Assembly (NCBI RefSeq): GCF_004216575.1
Contig: NZ_SGWW01000005.1
Coordinates: 1-64,000, forward strand
Origin: Microcella putealis
GTDB lineage: Bacteria > Actinomycetota > Actinomycetes > Actinomycetales > Microbacteriaceae
Reading direction: 5' to 3'
Length of the DNA: 64,000 nt
Both the position numbers and the translations under genes were made by a program. Below the pieces are notes generated by a model. The model did not search any database and was not told the DNA's origin. It saw nothing but the letters and a program-made list of their open reading frames with translations. Each line of letters begins with the position of its first letter. The stretch's first letter is position 1. Below, piece after piece: positions 1 through 8,333 of the stretch.

Positions 1-46
1 CTCCGTGGAAACGATCTGAGTGTGGTTACCCACATCGTTCCCGGAG
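1..46 (-). terminator. Stable hairpin downstream of ssuC
   Basis: Read on the minus strand, this sequence lies 45 bases after the ssuC stop codon. It folds into a long stem: the outer arms are CTCCG and CGGAG, then GGAACGAT pairs with ATCGTTTCC with one bulge, and an inner GTGG/CCAC pair closes on a GTAA loop. No T-run follows, as is common for terminators in high-GC actinobacteria. It most likely ends the ssu transcript, but the window edge hides what lies beyond, so it could belong to a neighbour. Confidence 0.45.
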
Positions 47-91
47 GTCTTCGCTCACCTCAGCCGATCACAACGTGTCGAGGAAGAACAG

Positions 92-988
92 CTAGCCCCA
101 GCGCTTCAGAAGGCGCTTTTCCAGGAGCCCAACCAGAGCATCCGTGGTCTTGCCCAGAATGGCGAGCAAGACGATCGCCAGGAACAGCCGATCGATGCGG
201 CCATTGTTCTGCGACTCGATAAGCAAGAAGCCGAGACCCATGCTCGAGCCGACCAGCTCGGCGGCGACGAGGAACAGCCACGCCTGCGCGAGGGCGAGAC
301 GCAGGCCCGACACCACGGCCGGAACGATCGCGGGCAACTGCACCGTCGTCAAGAGCGATACACCGGTGTAGCCGTACGCTCGCCCGAGCTCGACGAGCTG
401 CCGGTCGACGTGCCGGAGGGCACCGGCGACGGTCGTGTAAACGGGGAACGCCGCACCGATCGCGATCAGCACGACCTTCGAGTCTTCGCCGAAGCCGAGG
501 TACAGCAGCAGCAGCGGCGCCCAGGCGAGCGACGGCACCGCACGCAGGGCGCCGATCGTCGGGGCGAGAGCGCCGTCCGCGAGGCGCGACAGTCCCACGA
601 TGGCGCCGAGCACCAGCCCGATGATCGCGCCGATTGCGAACCCGATGAGCACTCGCTGGGTCGAGATGGCGATGTATAGGCCGAGGAGGCCGCGCTCGCC
701 GAGATCGATCGCCGCGACGACGAGCGACTCGGGGGTCGGCAGGCGGTAGGCCGGAATCCAGCCGAAGGTCGACGCGGCCTGCCACAGGGCGAGGATCGCG
801 ATCGGCAGCAGGGCGCCCAAGCCGATGTGGGCGAGGCGCCGACGTCGGCTCACCGCGCCGGAGCGGCGACGGTCGACAGTCGAGCGTCCCTCGACGGAGA
901 CGGCGACGCGAGGGAGCGCCGCAGCGCGGCGGCCCGAATCCTCGGGTCGCCGCGCTGCGGTGGCGCGATTGCGCTCGTCAATGGCCAT
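92..988 (-). CDS. ssuC: Sulfonate-type ABC transporter permease
   Basis: This 298-residue inner-membrane permease would form the channel of an alkanesulfonate (or taurine or nitrate) importer. An Arg-rich cytosolic N-terminus of about 50 residues is followed by about six hydrophobic segments. The binding-protein-dependent permease loop (EAA region) starting GRAYGYTGVSLLTT lies in the last third and contacts the ATPase. The ATG start follows an AGGA-type ribosome site. It is the last gene of ssuB–ssuA–ssuC, 14 bases after ssuA. Family assignment is firm; the substrate is inferred from the partner genes and could be another small organic anion. Confidence 0.85.
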   Translation of the reverse strand: MAIDERNRATAARRPEDSGRRAAALPRVAVSVEGRSTVDRRRSGAVSRRRRLAHIGLGALLPIAILALWQAASTFGWIPAYRLPTPESLVVAAIDLGERGLLGLYIAISTQRVLIGFAIGAIIGLVLGAIVGLSRLADGALAPTIGALRAVPSLAWAPLLLLYLGFGEDSKVVLIAIGAAFPVYTTVAGALRHVDRQLVELGRAYGYTGVSLLTTVQLPAIVPAVVSGLRLALAQAWLFLVAAELVGSSMGLGFLLIESQNNGRIDRLFLAIVLLAILGKTTDALVGLLEKRLLKRWG

Positions 989-1002
989 GGAGTCCTCCTT
1001 GG

Positions 1003-2040
1003 CTACTCGAACCGACCGGGGTCGGCGGCAGCGGCGTAGTCGGGCACGAACAGCTCTGCGAGAGCCGCGTCCACCGCGTCCTGCGAGGCGATGTCGCCGT
1101 TGGCGACCTGGATCGGGCCGATCGTCGTCAGCACATCGAGCTGCACGTCGCCGGGCACCGGGTCGAGATCAATCACGGTTCGCTCGAGCAAGACGGTTCG
1201 CGCGATCTCGATATCGATCGCACCAACCTCGGCGAGGATCTCCGCGGTCTCGTCGGGGTTGTCGAGCGCCCACTGCCGAGCACGCTCGTAGGCGTCGACG
1301 ACGAGCTGCAGCAGGTCGGGGCTCTGCTCGATGAACTCCTCCGTCGCGTTCAGGACGCCGTAGGAGTTGAAGTCGATATTGCGGTACACGAGCGTCGCGC
1401 CGGTTTCCTCAGCGGAGGCCATGATGGGGTCCAGCCCCGACCAGGCGTCAACCGTGCCGTTCGCGAGGGCTGCCGCACCATCGGCGTGCTGCAGGTTCTG
1501 GATGTTCACCTCGTTCGCGTCGACGCCCGCCTCTTCGAGTGCCTGCAGCAGGAAGAAGTAGGGGTCAGTACCGACGGTGACCGCGACCGTCTTGCCACGA
1601 AGGTCGGCGACCTCCGTGATGTCAGATCCTTCTGGCGCGACAATGGCCGCCCACTCGGGCTGCGTGTACACGGCAACCGTGTGGATCGGCGAGCCGTTGG
1701 CGCGGGCCAGCAGCGCGGCCGAGCCGGCCGTCGAGCCGAGGTCGAGTTCGCCGGCGCGCAGGCCCTCGTTCGCGCGGTTCGAGCCGAGCGACTGGGTCCA
1801 GACCACCTCGACGTCGTCGCCGAGCTCGGCCTCGAGCCAGCCCTGGTCGCGAATGATCAGGCTGAGCGGGTTGTAGGTCGCGAAGTCGAGCGAGAGGCGG
1901 TCGCTCGACCACTCCCCCGCGGCGGCGCTTTCGGTGGGCTCGGGAGCGCTGGCACTGCCCTCGCCTGCGACGCACCCCGTCATCGCCATCGTCGCGACAG
2001 CGGCGACGGCGGCGAGAGAGATGAGGGGACGGCGAGTCAT
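1003..2040 (-). CDS. ssuA: Sulfonate-type ABC transporter substrate-binding lipoprotein
   Basis: This 345-residue binding protein should be lipid-anchored outside the membrane and deliver the ligand to SsuC. The N-terminus is a lipoprotein signal peptide ending in MTGC, with Cys23 as the acylation site. An Ala/Glu/Ser-rich linker precedes the SsuA/TauA/NitT type periplasmic-binding fold. Typical core stretches are DLRGKTVAVTVGTDPYFFL and DAWSGLDPIMASAEETGA. It sits between ssuB and ssuC in one transcription unit, which supports a sulfonate role. Exact ligand specificity cannot be read from the sequence. Confidence 0.85.
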   Translation of the reverse strand: MTRRPLISLAAVAAVATMAMTGCVAGEGSASAPEPTESAAAGEWSSDRLSLDFATYNPLSLIIRDQGWLEAELGDDVEVVWTQSLGSNRANEGLRAGELDLGSTAGSAALLARANGSPIHTVAVYTQPEWAAIVAPEGSDITEVADLRGKTVAVTVGTDPYFFLLQALEEAGVDANEVNIQNLQHADGAAALANGTVDAWSGLDPIMASAEETGATLVYRNIDFNSYGVLNATEEFIEQSPDLLQLVVDAYERARQWALDNPDETAEILAEVGAIDIEIARTVLLERTVIDLDPVPGDVQLDVLTTIGPIQVANGDIASQDAVDAALAELFVPDYAAAADPGRFE

Positions 2041-2114
2041 GGTGGTGCCTTTCGTGTGTGCCCGGAGGCGGTTGGGGTGGTGGTGGGTGGTGCAGGTGGT
2101 GCGGGTGGTGCGGT
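2041..2114. repeat. GGTGG-rich simple repeat in the ssuB–ssuA gap
   Basis: The 74-base gap between ssuB and ssuA carries GGTGG and GGTGGTGCGG units several times over from about 2070 to 2112 on the plus strand. The ssu transcript therefore contains CACC repeats there. The plus strand has enough G-runs for a G-quadruplex to be considered. No ORF is evident in the gap; the ssuA ribosome site lies at its 2041 end. Confidence 0.5.
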
Positions 2115-2933
2115 CTAGTGGCCGTGATGGCTGTCGACGCCGAGGGCGTCGAGCAGTTCGGCGCGTAGCTCGGCGAGCTCGGCGTCAGCGCGGTCGCGCG
2201 GACGCGTTCCGGGAACGTCGACGATGCGGCGGATGCTCGCGCCCGGCGCGTCGTCCGCGTCGCGTCCCAGCAGAACGACGCGGTCGGCGAGGGTGAGCGC
2301 CTCGTCGACGTCGTGGGTGACGAGCACGATTGTGGCCGGCTCGACGGCGTGGATGTCGACCAGCAGGTCTTGCATCGTCAGGCGGGTGAGCGCATCCAGC
2401 GCGCCGAAGGGCTCGTCGAGGAGCAGCACGCCCGGGCCACGCGCGAGCGCACGGGCCAGCGACACGCGCTGAGCCATGCCGCCCGAGATCTGACGGGGGC
2501 GCAGCGCGGCGGCGTCGGTGAGCTGAACGAGTTCGAGCAACTCGGCAACACGCTCACGACCGGCGGCGCGGTCGAGGCTGCGCGGGATGCCCAGTTCGAC
2601 GTTGCGAGAAATGGACCGCCAGGGCAGCAGGCGCGGTTCTTGGAAGGCCACGGCGCAGCGCTGGTCGGCCGGGGTGACCGCCTCGCCGCCGATCGTGACC
2701 GAGCCGGTGGTGGGCGCATCCAAGCCGCTGATCTGACGCAGCAGCGTCGATTTTCCGCAGCCGGAGGCACCGATCAAAGCGACGATTTCACCGGCGGCGA
2801 TGTCGAGGTCAACGTCGCGGAGCACGGGGCGCTCCCCCGAGCCGGCGTCGTCGGTGAATGAGCGCCCCACGCCCGACAGGCGCACGGGAAGTGCGGGCGA
2901 GGTCGCCAGAGTCGAGGGTGCGGTGAACGTCAT
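2115..2933 (-). CDS. ssuB: Sulfonate-type ABC transporter ATP-binding protein
   Basis: This 272-residue cytosolic ATPase would power the SsuA/SsuC importer. It has Walker A GASGCGKST (residues 55–63), a Q-loop near FQEPRLLPWRS, the ABC signature ISGGMAQRVSLARA, Walker B VLLLDEPFGALD and an H-loop THDVDEA. The combination FQEPRLLPW is typical of the SsuB/TauB/NrtD subfamily. I chose the ATG at 2933; a longer frame to 2969 lacks family-like sequence. It is the first gene of the ssu unit. A 105-base gap with a palindrome separates it from nusB, so it probably has its own promoter. Confidence 0.88.
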   Translation of the reverse strand: MTFTAPSTLATSPALPVRLSGVGRSFTDDAGSGERPVLRDVDLDIAAGEIVALIGASGCGKSTLLRQISGLDAPTTGSVTIGGEAVTPADQRCAVAFQEPRLLPWRSISRNVELGIPRSLDRAAGRERVAELLELVQLTDAAALRPRQISGGMAQRVSLARALARGPGVLLLDEPFGALDALTRLTMQDLLVDIHAVEPATIVLVTHDVDEALTLADRVVLLGRDADDAPGASIRRIVDVPGTRPRDRADAELAELRAELLDALGVDSHHGH

Positions 2934-2983
2934 GCCGCCACCGTACGGAGCCGCGTCGTCGAGCCTCAAGCGCAGGCGACACA

Positions 2984-3014
2984 GTGTGACACCCGGTGAA
3001 ACATTGCGTCACAC
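2984..3014 (-). promoter_or_regulatory. Inverted repeat upstream of ssuB, candidate operator
   Basis: The arms GTGTGAC (2984–2990) and GTCACAC (3008–3014) are exact reverse complements separated by 17 bases, about 50–80 bases upstream of the ssuB start and after the nusB stop. Arm spacing and position fit a dimeric regulator site in the ssu promoter region. A hairpin at the end of the nusB transcript is the alternative. The regulator is unknown, and no regulator gene for ssu lies in the window. Confidence 0.4.
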
Positions 3015-3038
3015 AGCCTCAGGGCTGGCCAGTGCTGG

Positions 3039-3452
3039 CTAGTGCCGCCCGTCGGCGATTGCCCCGAGAACCCCGTTGACGAAGGCGGCGGAATCGTCGG
3101 TCGACAGCAGCGTCGCCGCCTCGATGGCCTCGCTGATCGCGACCGCGTCGGGCACCTCGGGATTGTGCAGCAGTTCCCACACGGCGACACGCAAGATCGC
3201 GCGGTCAACCGCGGGCATGCGGGCGAGGCTCCAGCCGGTCGCGTGCAGTTCGATCAGACGGTCGATGCCGTCGGCGTTGTCGATCACCCCACGCACGATC
3301 TCTTCGGCATATGGCCAGCTCGACGAGCGCTGGGGCTGGGCGGCAGAGCGCTCGGCCTCCTCGCGCAGGATGTCGCGCAGCGGCAGCTGCCGGACATCGG
3401 CGATATAGAGCATGTCGAGGGCGCGCTTGCGCGCCTTCGTGCGGGCGCTCAC
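3039..3452 (-). CDS. nusB: Transcription antitermination protein NusB
   Basis: This 137-residue all-helical RNA-binding protein joins NusE (S10) at boxA of rRNA transcripts and promotes antitermination. The N-terminus SARTKARKRALDMLYIADVR is the classic Arg-rich start of NusB. The C-terminal half carries the family pattern RAILRVAVWELLHNPEVP and DAVAISEAIEAATLLSTDD, then a short tail. The start is GTG. It follows efp by 39 bases as the last gene of the aro–efp–nusB run, a conserved order in actinobacteria. Confidence 0.95.
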   Translation of the reverse strand: MSARTKARKRALDMLYIADVRQLPLRDILREEAERSAAQPQRSSSWPYAEEIVRGVIDNADGIDRLIELHATGWSLARMPAVDRAILRVAVWELLHNPEVPDAVAISEAIEAATLLSTDDSAAFVNGVLGAIADGRH

Positions 3453-3491
3453 GCGTGGCCCCGCGGGGCTCGGAACGGGTGCGTCACGACG

Positions 3492-4055
3492 CTAGTCGTT
3501 GACGCGGCCGAGGTAGTCACCCGAGCGAGTGTCGACCTTCACCTTGGTGCCCGTCTCGAGGAACAGCGGCACCTGGATCTCGTAGCCGGTCTCGACGGTG
3601 GCGGGCTTCGTGCCGCCGGTCGAGCGGTCGCCCTGGAGGCCCGGCTCGGTGTAGGTAACCTCGAGCACGACCGACGCGGGCAGGTCGAGGTAGAGCGCGG
3701 CGCCCTCGTGCATGGCGATCGTGACGTTCTGGTTCTCGAGCATGAAGTTCTTGGCGTCGCCGACGACCGCGGCAGGAACGGTGACCTGGTCGTAGTCCGA
3801 CAGGTCCATGAAGACGAAGTCGGCGCCGTCTTGGTAGAGGTACTGGTAGTCGCGACGGTCGACCGTGGCGAAGTCGACCTTGGTGCCAGCGTTGAAGGTC
3901 TTATCGACCACCTTGCCGCTCGTCACGTTCTTGAGCTTGGTGCGCACGAACGCGCCGCCCTTGCCGGGCTTCACGTGCTGGAACTCGATGACGTTCCAGA
4001 GCTGGCCGTCGATCGACAGCACGCTGCCGTTCTTGATGTCGTTCGTGGTCGCCAT
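3492..4055 (-). CDS. efp: Translation elongation factor P
   Basis: EF-P (187 residues) binds between the P and E sites and rescues ribosomes stalled at polyproline. The start [20 protein letters not shown] is the normal actinobacterial N-terminus, so I reject a 19-residue extension to 4112. The tip loop reads [14 protein letters not shown], with Lys32 at the position that is modified in some bacteria; no modification enzyme gene is visible here. The two C-terminal OB domains end in [13 protein letters not shown]. It lies between aroQ and nusB on the same strand. Confidence 0.96.
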   Translation of the reverse strand: MATTNDIKNGSVLSIDGQLWNVIEFQHVKPGKGGAFVRTKLKNVTSGKVVDKTFNAGTKVDFATVDRRDYQYLYQDGADFVFMDLSDYDQVTVPAAVVGDAKNFMLENQNVTIAMHEGAALYLDLPASVVLEVTYTEPGLQGDRSTGGTKPATVETGYEIQVPLFLETGTKVKVDTRSGDYLGRVND

Positions 4056-4134
4056 GCGCGTGTCGTTTCCGTTCGTGGGGTGCGAGAAGTCGAGCAAGGT
4101 GCGCGTCGGCACCGACCGGGAAGTCTAGTCGACG

Positions 4135-4578
4135 CTATGCGCGCCGCCGCACCTCGTCGAGGGCGAGGAGGTACGAGTGGGCGCCGAAGCCCGCGATCAC
4201 GCCGGTAGCCACGCCGCTGATGACGCTCGTGTGGCGAAACTCTTCGCGGGCGTGCGGGTTCGACAGGTGCACCTCGATGAGGGTCAGCCCGGCCTCCGTG
4301 ACGAGGGTTGCGGCGTCACGCAGCGCATACGAGTAGTGCGTGAACGCGGCCGGGTTCAGGATCACGGGAACCCGCGCATCGACGGCCTCATGCAGCCAAG
4401 CGATCAGTGTCGCCTCGTCGTTGCTCTGGCGCACCTCGATCGCGAGATCCGCGTGGTGCTCGGCGAGCATCCCTTCGATGTCGGCGAGAGTCATCGTGCC
4501 GTACACCTCGGGCTGGCGCGTGCCCAGCCGATCGAGGTTCGGCCCGTTGAGAACGAAGACCCGCAGCGCGTCAGCCAT
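4135..4578 (-). CDS. aroQ: Type II 3-dehydroquinate dehydratase
   Basis: This 147-residue enzyme dehydrates 3-dehydroquinate to 3-dehydroshikimate, the third step of the shikimate pathway, as a dodecamer of flavodoxin-like subunits. Diagnostic elements are NGPNLDRLGTRQPEVYG with catalytic Tyr26, NPAAFTHYSYALRDA, and EVHLSNPHAREEFRH with the catalytic His. It follows aroB by 21 bases. Together with aroE, aroC, aroK and aroB it gives most of the pathway in one block; the first enzyme and EPSP synthase are not in this window. Confidence 0.95.
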   Translation of the reverse strand: MADALRVFVLNGPNLDRLGTRQPEVYGTMTLADIEGMLAEHHADLAIEVRQSNDEATLIAWLHEAVDARVPVILNPAAFTHYSYALRDAATLVTEAGLTLIEVHLSNPHAREEFRHTSVISGVATGVIAGFGAHSYLLALDEVRRRA

Positions 4579-4599
4579 GTCGTCACTGTAGCGCCGGGG

Positions 4600-5676
4600 C
4601 TAGGCGCCGACCTCCTGGTACGCGCTGAACAGCAGCGACTCGTCGGTGCCGTTCAAGACCCGCGGGCGCCCGACGTCGTCGAGCACGATGAAGCGCAGCA
4701 TGCCGGCGCGCGCCTTCTTGTCGCGCTGCATGGTTGCCAGCAGCGTCTTCCAGCGGCCGAGCGGGTAACTCGTCGGCAGGGTGAGCGAGGTGAGGATCGC
4801 GCGGTGCCGGTCGACGACCGCGTCGGGCAGGCCCGTCGCCAGGCGCGACAGCTCGGCGGCGAAGATCATGCCGATCGCGACGGCCGAACCGTGGCGCCAG
4901 CGGTAGCGCTCGGCGTGCTCGATCGCGTGGCCGAGCGTGTGGCCGTAGTTCAAGATCTCGCGGCGACCCTGCTCGGTGAAGTCGTCGCTGACGACATCGG
5001 CCTTGACGCGAATGGCGCGCTCGATGAGCTCGCGGAACACGTCGCTTGCGGGGTCGGTTGCGACGTCGACGTCGGCCTCGATCAATTCCAGGATGCGCTC
5101 ATCGGCGATAAAGCCGGCCTTCACGATTTCGGCGAAGCCGGCGAGGATGTCGTTCTTCGGCAGGGTCGCCACGAGGTCAAGATCGGCGACGACGGCGCGC
5201 GGCGCCCAGAACGCGCCGACGAGGTTTTTGCCCTCCGCCGTGTTGATGCCGGTCTTGCCCCCGACAGCGGCGTCCACCGCACCGAGCACGGTCGTCGGCA
5301 CGGCGATCCACGGCACACCCCGCAGCCACGTGGCGGCGACGAAGCCGGCGACGTCGGTCGTCGCTCCGCCACCGAGGCCGATGATCGCGTCCGTGCGCGT
5401 GAAGTCGGTTTGACCCAGGATCTGCCAGCAGAACGCGGCGACCTCGACGCGCTTCGCGCCCTCCGCATCCGGAATCTCGGCGAGCAGCACCTCGAGGCGG
5501 CCCGAGAGCTGCTCGCGCAGCCGCTCGGCGACGACCCCCATGGCGGGCGCGTGGATCACGAGCACCTTGGCGGCGTTCGGCGGCAGCACGGCCGCAAGAT
5601 TCTCGACGAGGCCACGGCCGACGTGCACGTCGTAGCCGCCTCCCGAGGCGACGGAGATGATCGTGGCGTCGCTCAT
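4600..5676 (-). CDS. aroB: 3-Dehydroquinate synthase
   Basis: This 358-residue NAD- and metal-dependent enzyme cyclises DAHP to 3-dehydroquinate. The nucleotide loop GLGGGATTDVAGFVAATWLR and the substrate region PTTVLGAVDAAVGGKTGIN are intact. The metal ligands are seen in the NYGHTLGHAIEH stretch and in the upstream EIVKAG region. Its ATG overlaps the aroK stop by four bases (ATGA), which suggests translational coupling. Length and all core motifs are normal for the family. Confidence 0.96.
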   Translation of the reverse strand: MSDATIISVASGGGYDVHVGRGLVENLAAVLPPNAAKVLVIHAPAMGVVAERLREQLSGRLEVLLAEIPDAEGAKRVEVAAFCWQILGQTDFTRTDAIIGLGGGATTDVAGFVAATWLRGVPWIAVPTTVLGAVDAAVGGKTGINTAEGKNLVGAFWAPRAVVADLDLVATLPKNDILAGFAEIVKAGFIADERILELIEADVDVATDPASDVFRELIERAIRVKADVVSDDFTEQGRREILNYGHTLGHAIEHAERYRWRHGSAVAIGMIFAAELSRLATGLPDAVVDRHRAILTSLTLPTSYPLGRWKTLLATMQRDKKARAGMLRFIVLDDVGRPRVLNGTDESLLFSAYQEVGA

Positions 5677-6227
5677 GATGCGTCCTTCCTTTCGGGGGCG
5701 CCAGCGCGCACCCAGTCGGCGATGTCGAGGGCGATGCGATCAGCGGGGAACGTCGAGGTGTCCCAGCTGGCGCGCGCCAAGCGTTCATAGGTGGGCATGC
5801 GGCGCTCGACCAGCGCCTCCCACTGGGCGAGACCTCCGGCGACGAGCGGGCGCGTCGACGCCGACTTCTCGAGCCGCGCGGCGACCGCCTCGGCCGACAG
5901 GGTGAGCAGCACCACGGGCATGCCCGTAAGTCGTTTAGCGGTCTCGGGCGTCATGACCGCTCCCCCGCCGAGCGCGACGACGGCACCGTCGATCGCGAGG
6001 GCGTCGGCGACCGCGTCGCGCTCGTAGGCTCGGAACGTCGCCTCCCCCTCGTTCGCGAAGATGTCCGGAATCGGGCCGTGACGCTCCACGATCATCCGGT
6101 CGGTGTCGAGGAACTCCGCGTCGAGTGCGCGCGCGACGCGCTTGCCGATGCGGGTCTTTCCCGCGGCGGGCGGACCGATCAGTACCGCGGCGGGGCCAGC
6201 AGCATCCGGATGCACGGTGTCAGTCAC
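5673..6227 (-). CDS. aroK: Shikimate kinase
   Basis: This 184-residue kinase phosphorylates shikimate at the 3-hydroxyl with ATP. The Walker A loop is [13 protein letters not shown], the shikimate-binding aspartates lie in [11 protein letters not shown], the Walker B-like motif is ALGGGAVMT, and a lid region near STRPLVAGG follows. I chose the GTG at 6227 (start [11 protein letters not shown]); frame upstream of it is only aroC read out of phase. It overlaps the end of aroC by eight bases and the start of aroB by four, so the three genes are tightly coupled. Confidence 0.94.
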   Translation of the reverse strand: MTDTVHPDAAGPAAVLIGPPAAGKTRIGKRVARALDAEFLDTDRMIVERHGPIPDIFANEGEATFRAYERDAVADALAIDGAVVALGGGAVMTPETAKRLTGMPVVLLTLSAEAVAARLEKSASTRPLVAGGLAQWEALVERRMPTYERLARASWDTSTFPADRIALDIADWVRAGAPERKDAS

Positions 6228-7422
6228 CGCTTGCGACGGCCGTCGCGAGCGTGGCCGGGATCGCGGCGAGGTACGCCTCGAGGTTGCGGCGCGTCTCGGC
6301 CACCGAGTCGCCGCCGAACTTGTCGAGCACGGCGTCGGCGACGACGAGCGCCACCATGGCCTCGGCGACGACGCCGGCGGCGGGGACGGCGCACACGTCG
6401 GAGCGCTGGTGGTGCGCGGGGGCCGCGTCACCGGTGGTCGTGTCGATGGTGCGCAGGGCGTGCGGCACGGTCGCGATCGGCTTCATACCGGCCCGCACGC
6501 GCAGAACGGTGCCGGTCGACATGCCGCCCTCGGTGCCACCCGCGCGGTCGCTCAGTCGCTCGACGAGGCCATCGCCCGGCACGAGTTCGTCGTGGGCTAC
6601 CGAGCCTCGGCGGCGAGTGGTTTCAAAGCCGTCGCCGACCTCAACCCCCTTGATGGCTTGGATGCCCATGAGGGCGTGGGCGAGCTTCGCGTCGAGGCGG
6701 CGATCCCAGTGCGTGTACGAGCCGAGCCCCGGCGGCACGCCGTAGGCGAGCACCTCGACGACGCCACCGAGCGTGTCGCCGTCTTTGTGGGCGGCGTCGA
6801 CCTCGGCGACCATCGCGGCCGAGGTGTCAGCGTGCAGGCAGCGCAGGGGGTCGGCATCGAGGCGCTCGACGTCAGACGGCAGCGGCAGCGGCGCGTCGTC
6901 GGGCACGCGCACGGGGCCGATCGACAGCGTGTGGCTCACGAGACGAATGCCCAGCTCGCTGAGGAACGCGCGCGCCACCGCGCCGAGCGCGACGCGGGCC
7001 GCGGTCTCGCGGGCGCTCGCGCGCTCGAGCACGGGGCGCGACTCGTCGAAGCCGTACTTCTGCATGCCGACGAGGTCGGCGTGGCCGGGGCGAGGGCGCG
7101 TGAGCGGGGCACCGCGGCCGCCCGTGAGTTCGGCGGGGTCGACCGGGTCGGGGCTCATGACGGTGGTCCACTTGGGCCACTCGGTGTTGCCGATGCGCAG
7201 AGCGACGGGGCTTCCCATGGTGACGCCGTGTCGGATGCCACCCGAGATGTCGAGCTGGTCGGCCTCGAACTTCATGCGAGCGCCGCGGCCGTAGCCGAGC
7301 TTGCGCCGGGCGAGGTCGGCCTGAATGGCCTCCCGGGTGACGGGCACTCCGGCGGGGAGCCCTTCGAGGATGGCCACGAGTTCGGGCCCGTGCGATTCTC
7401 CAGCGGTCAACCAGCGCAGCAT
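6220..7422 (-). CDS. aroC: Chorismate synthase
   Basis: This 400-residue enzyme turns EPSP into chorismate using reduced FMN. The start [18 protein letters not shown] is the universal N-terminus and is preceded by a good GGAGGA ribosome site. Signature stretches include [35 protein letters not shown] and the C-terminal [17 protein letters not shown]. No partner flavin reductase gene is adjacent. The gene runs directly into aroK, and aroE lies 49 bases upstream. Confidence 0.96.
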   Translation of the reverse strand: MLRWLTAGESHGPELVAILEGLPAGVPVTREAIQADLARRKLGYGRGARMKFEADQLDISGGIRHGVTMGSPVALRIGNTEWPKWTTVMSPDPVDPAELTGGRGAPLTRPRPGHADLVGMQKYGFDESRPVLERASARETAARVALGAVARAFLSELGIRLVSHTLSIGPVRVPDDAPLPLPSDVERLDADPLRCLHADTSAAMVAEVDAAHKDGDTLGGVVEVLAYGVPPGLGSYTHWDRRLDAKLAHALMGIQAIKGVEVGDGFETTRRRGSVAHDELVPGDGLVERLSDRAGGTEGGMSTGTVLRVRAGMKPIATVPHALRTIDTTTGDAAPAHHQRSDVCAVPAAGVVAEAMVALVVADAVLDKFGGDSVAETRRNLEAYLAAIPATLATAVASGD

Positions 7423-7471
7423 TGCTCCATCCTCCCACGGCCCACACGGGCCGGATGCACGCGGCAGCCCG

Positions 7472-8326
7472 TCAGGACGCGTCCGGCAGCGCCGCCCGCA
7501 TCGCCGCCTCGACGGCGTCTTCGTCTGGCAGCGGCGATTCGGTTTGACCGCTGACGAAGAAGCGCACCTGCCTGACCGCCTGGTGCAGCAGCATGTCGCG
7601 CCCGGAGGCGACACGGCCTCCGGCCGCGAGCCATGGCGCGGCAAGCGGGCCGGGCCAGGGTGAGTACGTCACGTCGAGTGCGATGGCATCGGGCTCGCCG
7701 TCGAGGGCCAGTTCGCCCGGCAGCGGAACCCCGTTCGGCAGGGTCCAGGCCACGACGTCGGTGCCGTCGACGACGTGCCGGAGGTTCGCGATGTCGACGA
7801 GGTCGAGCTCGAGACCCAGCTCGTCGGCGAGAGCGTTCACGGCGAGCGCGCGGGCGGGGTCGCGCACGAGGACGGTGACCCCCCTCAGCCCCATCTCGTC
7901 GAGGGCGACGATGACGCTGCGGGCGGTCGCGCCCGCGCCGACGACGACGGCGTGCTCGACCTCATCGGCCCCCGCATCGCGCAGCGCACGCTCGACACCC
8001 GCGACGTCGGTGTTGCGGGCGATGCGCCGCCCGCCGTCGAGCAGCAGGGTGTTGGCGGCGCCCGTCAGCTCGACCGTGCGGTCGGCGCCGGTCGCGAGCG
8101 CCGCGACCTCCTCCTTGAGCGGCATGGTGGCCGACAGGCCGCGCCACCGGCGGTCGAGGCCATCGACGAACGCCTCCAGGCCGCCCTCGCGCACCTCGTG
8201 CCGGCCGTAGCTCCAGTCGAGCCCCAGGGTGCGGTACGCCGCGCGGTGGAGGGCAGGTGACAAAGAGTGGCCGATCGGCGAGCCGATCACGCCGAGGCGA
8301 CGCTCGGCCGCGGAACCCCCGGCCAT
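7472..8326 (-). CDS. aroE: Shikimate dehydrogenase
   Basis: This 284-residue enzyme reduces 3-dehydroshikimate to shikimate with NADPH. The substrate loop is [17 protein letters not shown], the catalytic Lys is in ATMPLKEEV, the catalytic Asp in [13 protein letters not shown], and the Rossmann loop is [14 protein letters not shown] chose the ATG at 8326; an in-frame GTG at 8341 would overlap the mltG stop and add five residues. It lies between mltG and aroC on the same strand. The final stretch [16 protein letters not shown] fits the family's C-terminal helix. Confidence 0.93.
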   Translation of the reverse strand: MAGGSAAERRLGVIGSPIGHSLSPALHRAAYRTLGLDWSYGRHEVREGGLEAFVDGLDRRWRGLSATMPLKEEVAALATGADRTVELTGAANTLLLDGGRRIARNTDVAGVERALRDAGADEVEHAVVVGAGATARSVIVALDEMGLRGVTVLVRDPARALAVNALADELGLELDLVDIANLRHVVDGTDVVAWTLPNGVPLPGELALDGEPDAIALDVTYSPWPGPLAAPWLAAGGRVASGRDMLLHQAVRQVRFFVSGQTESPLPDEDAVEAAMRAALPDAS

Positions 8327-8333
8327 CGAGCGC

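Noticed and set aside
2984-3014. SAM or cobalamin riboswitch upstream of ssuB
   Set aside because: The gap of about 105 bases has one simple inverted repeat and none of the multi-helix conserved cores of those riboswitches.
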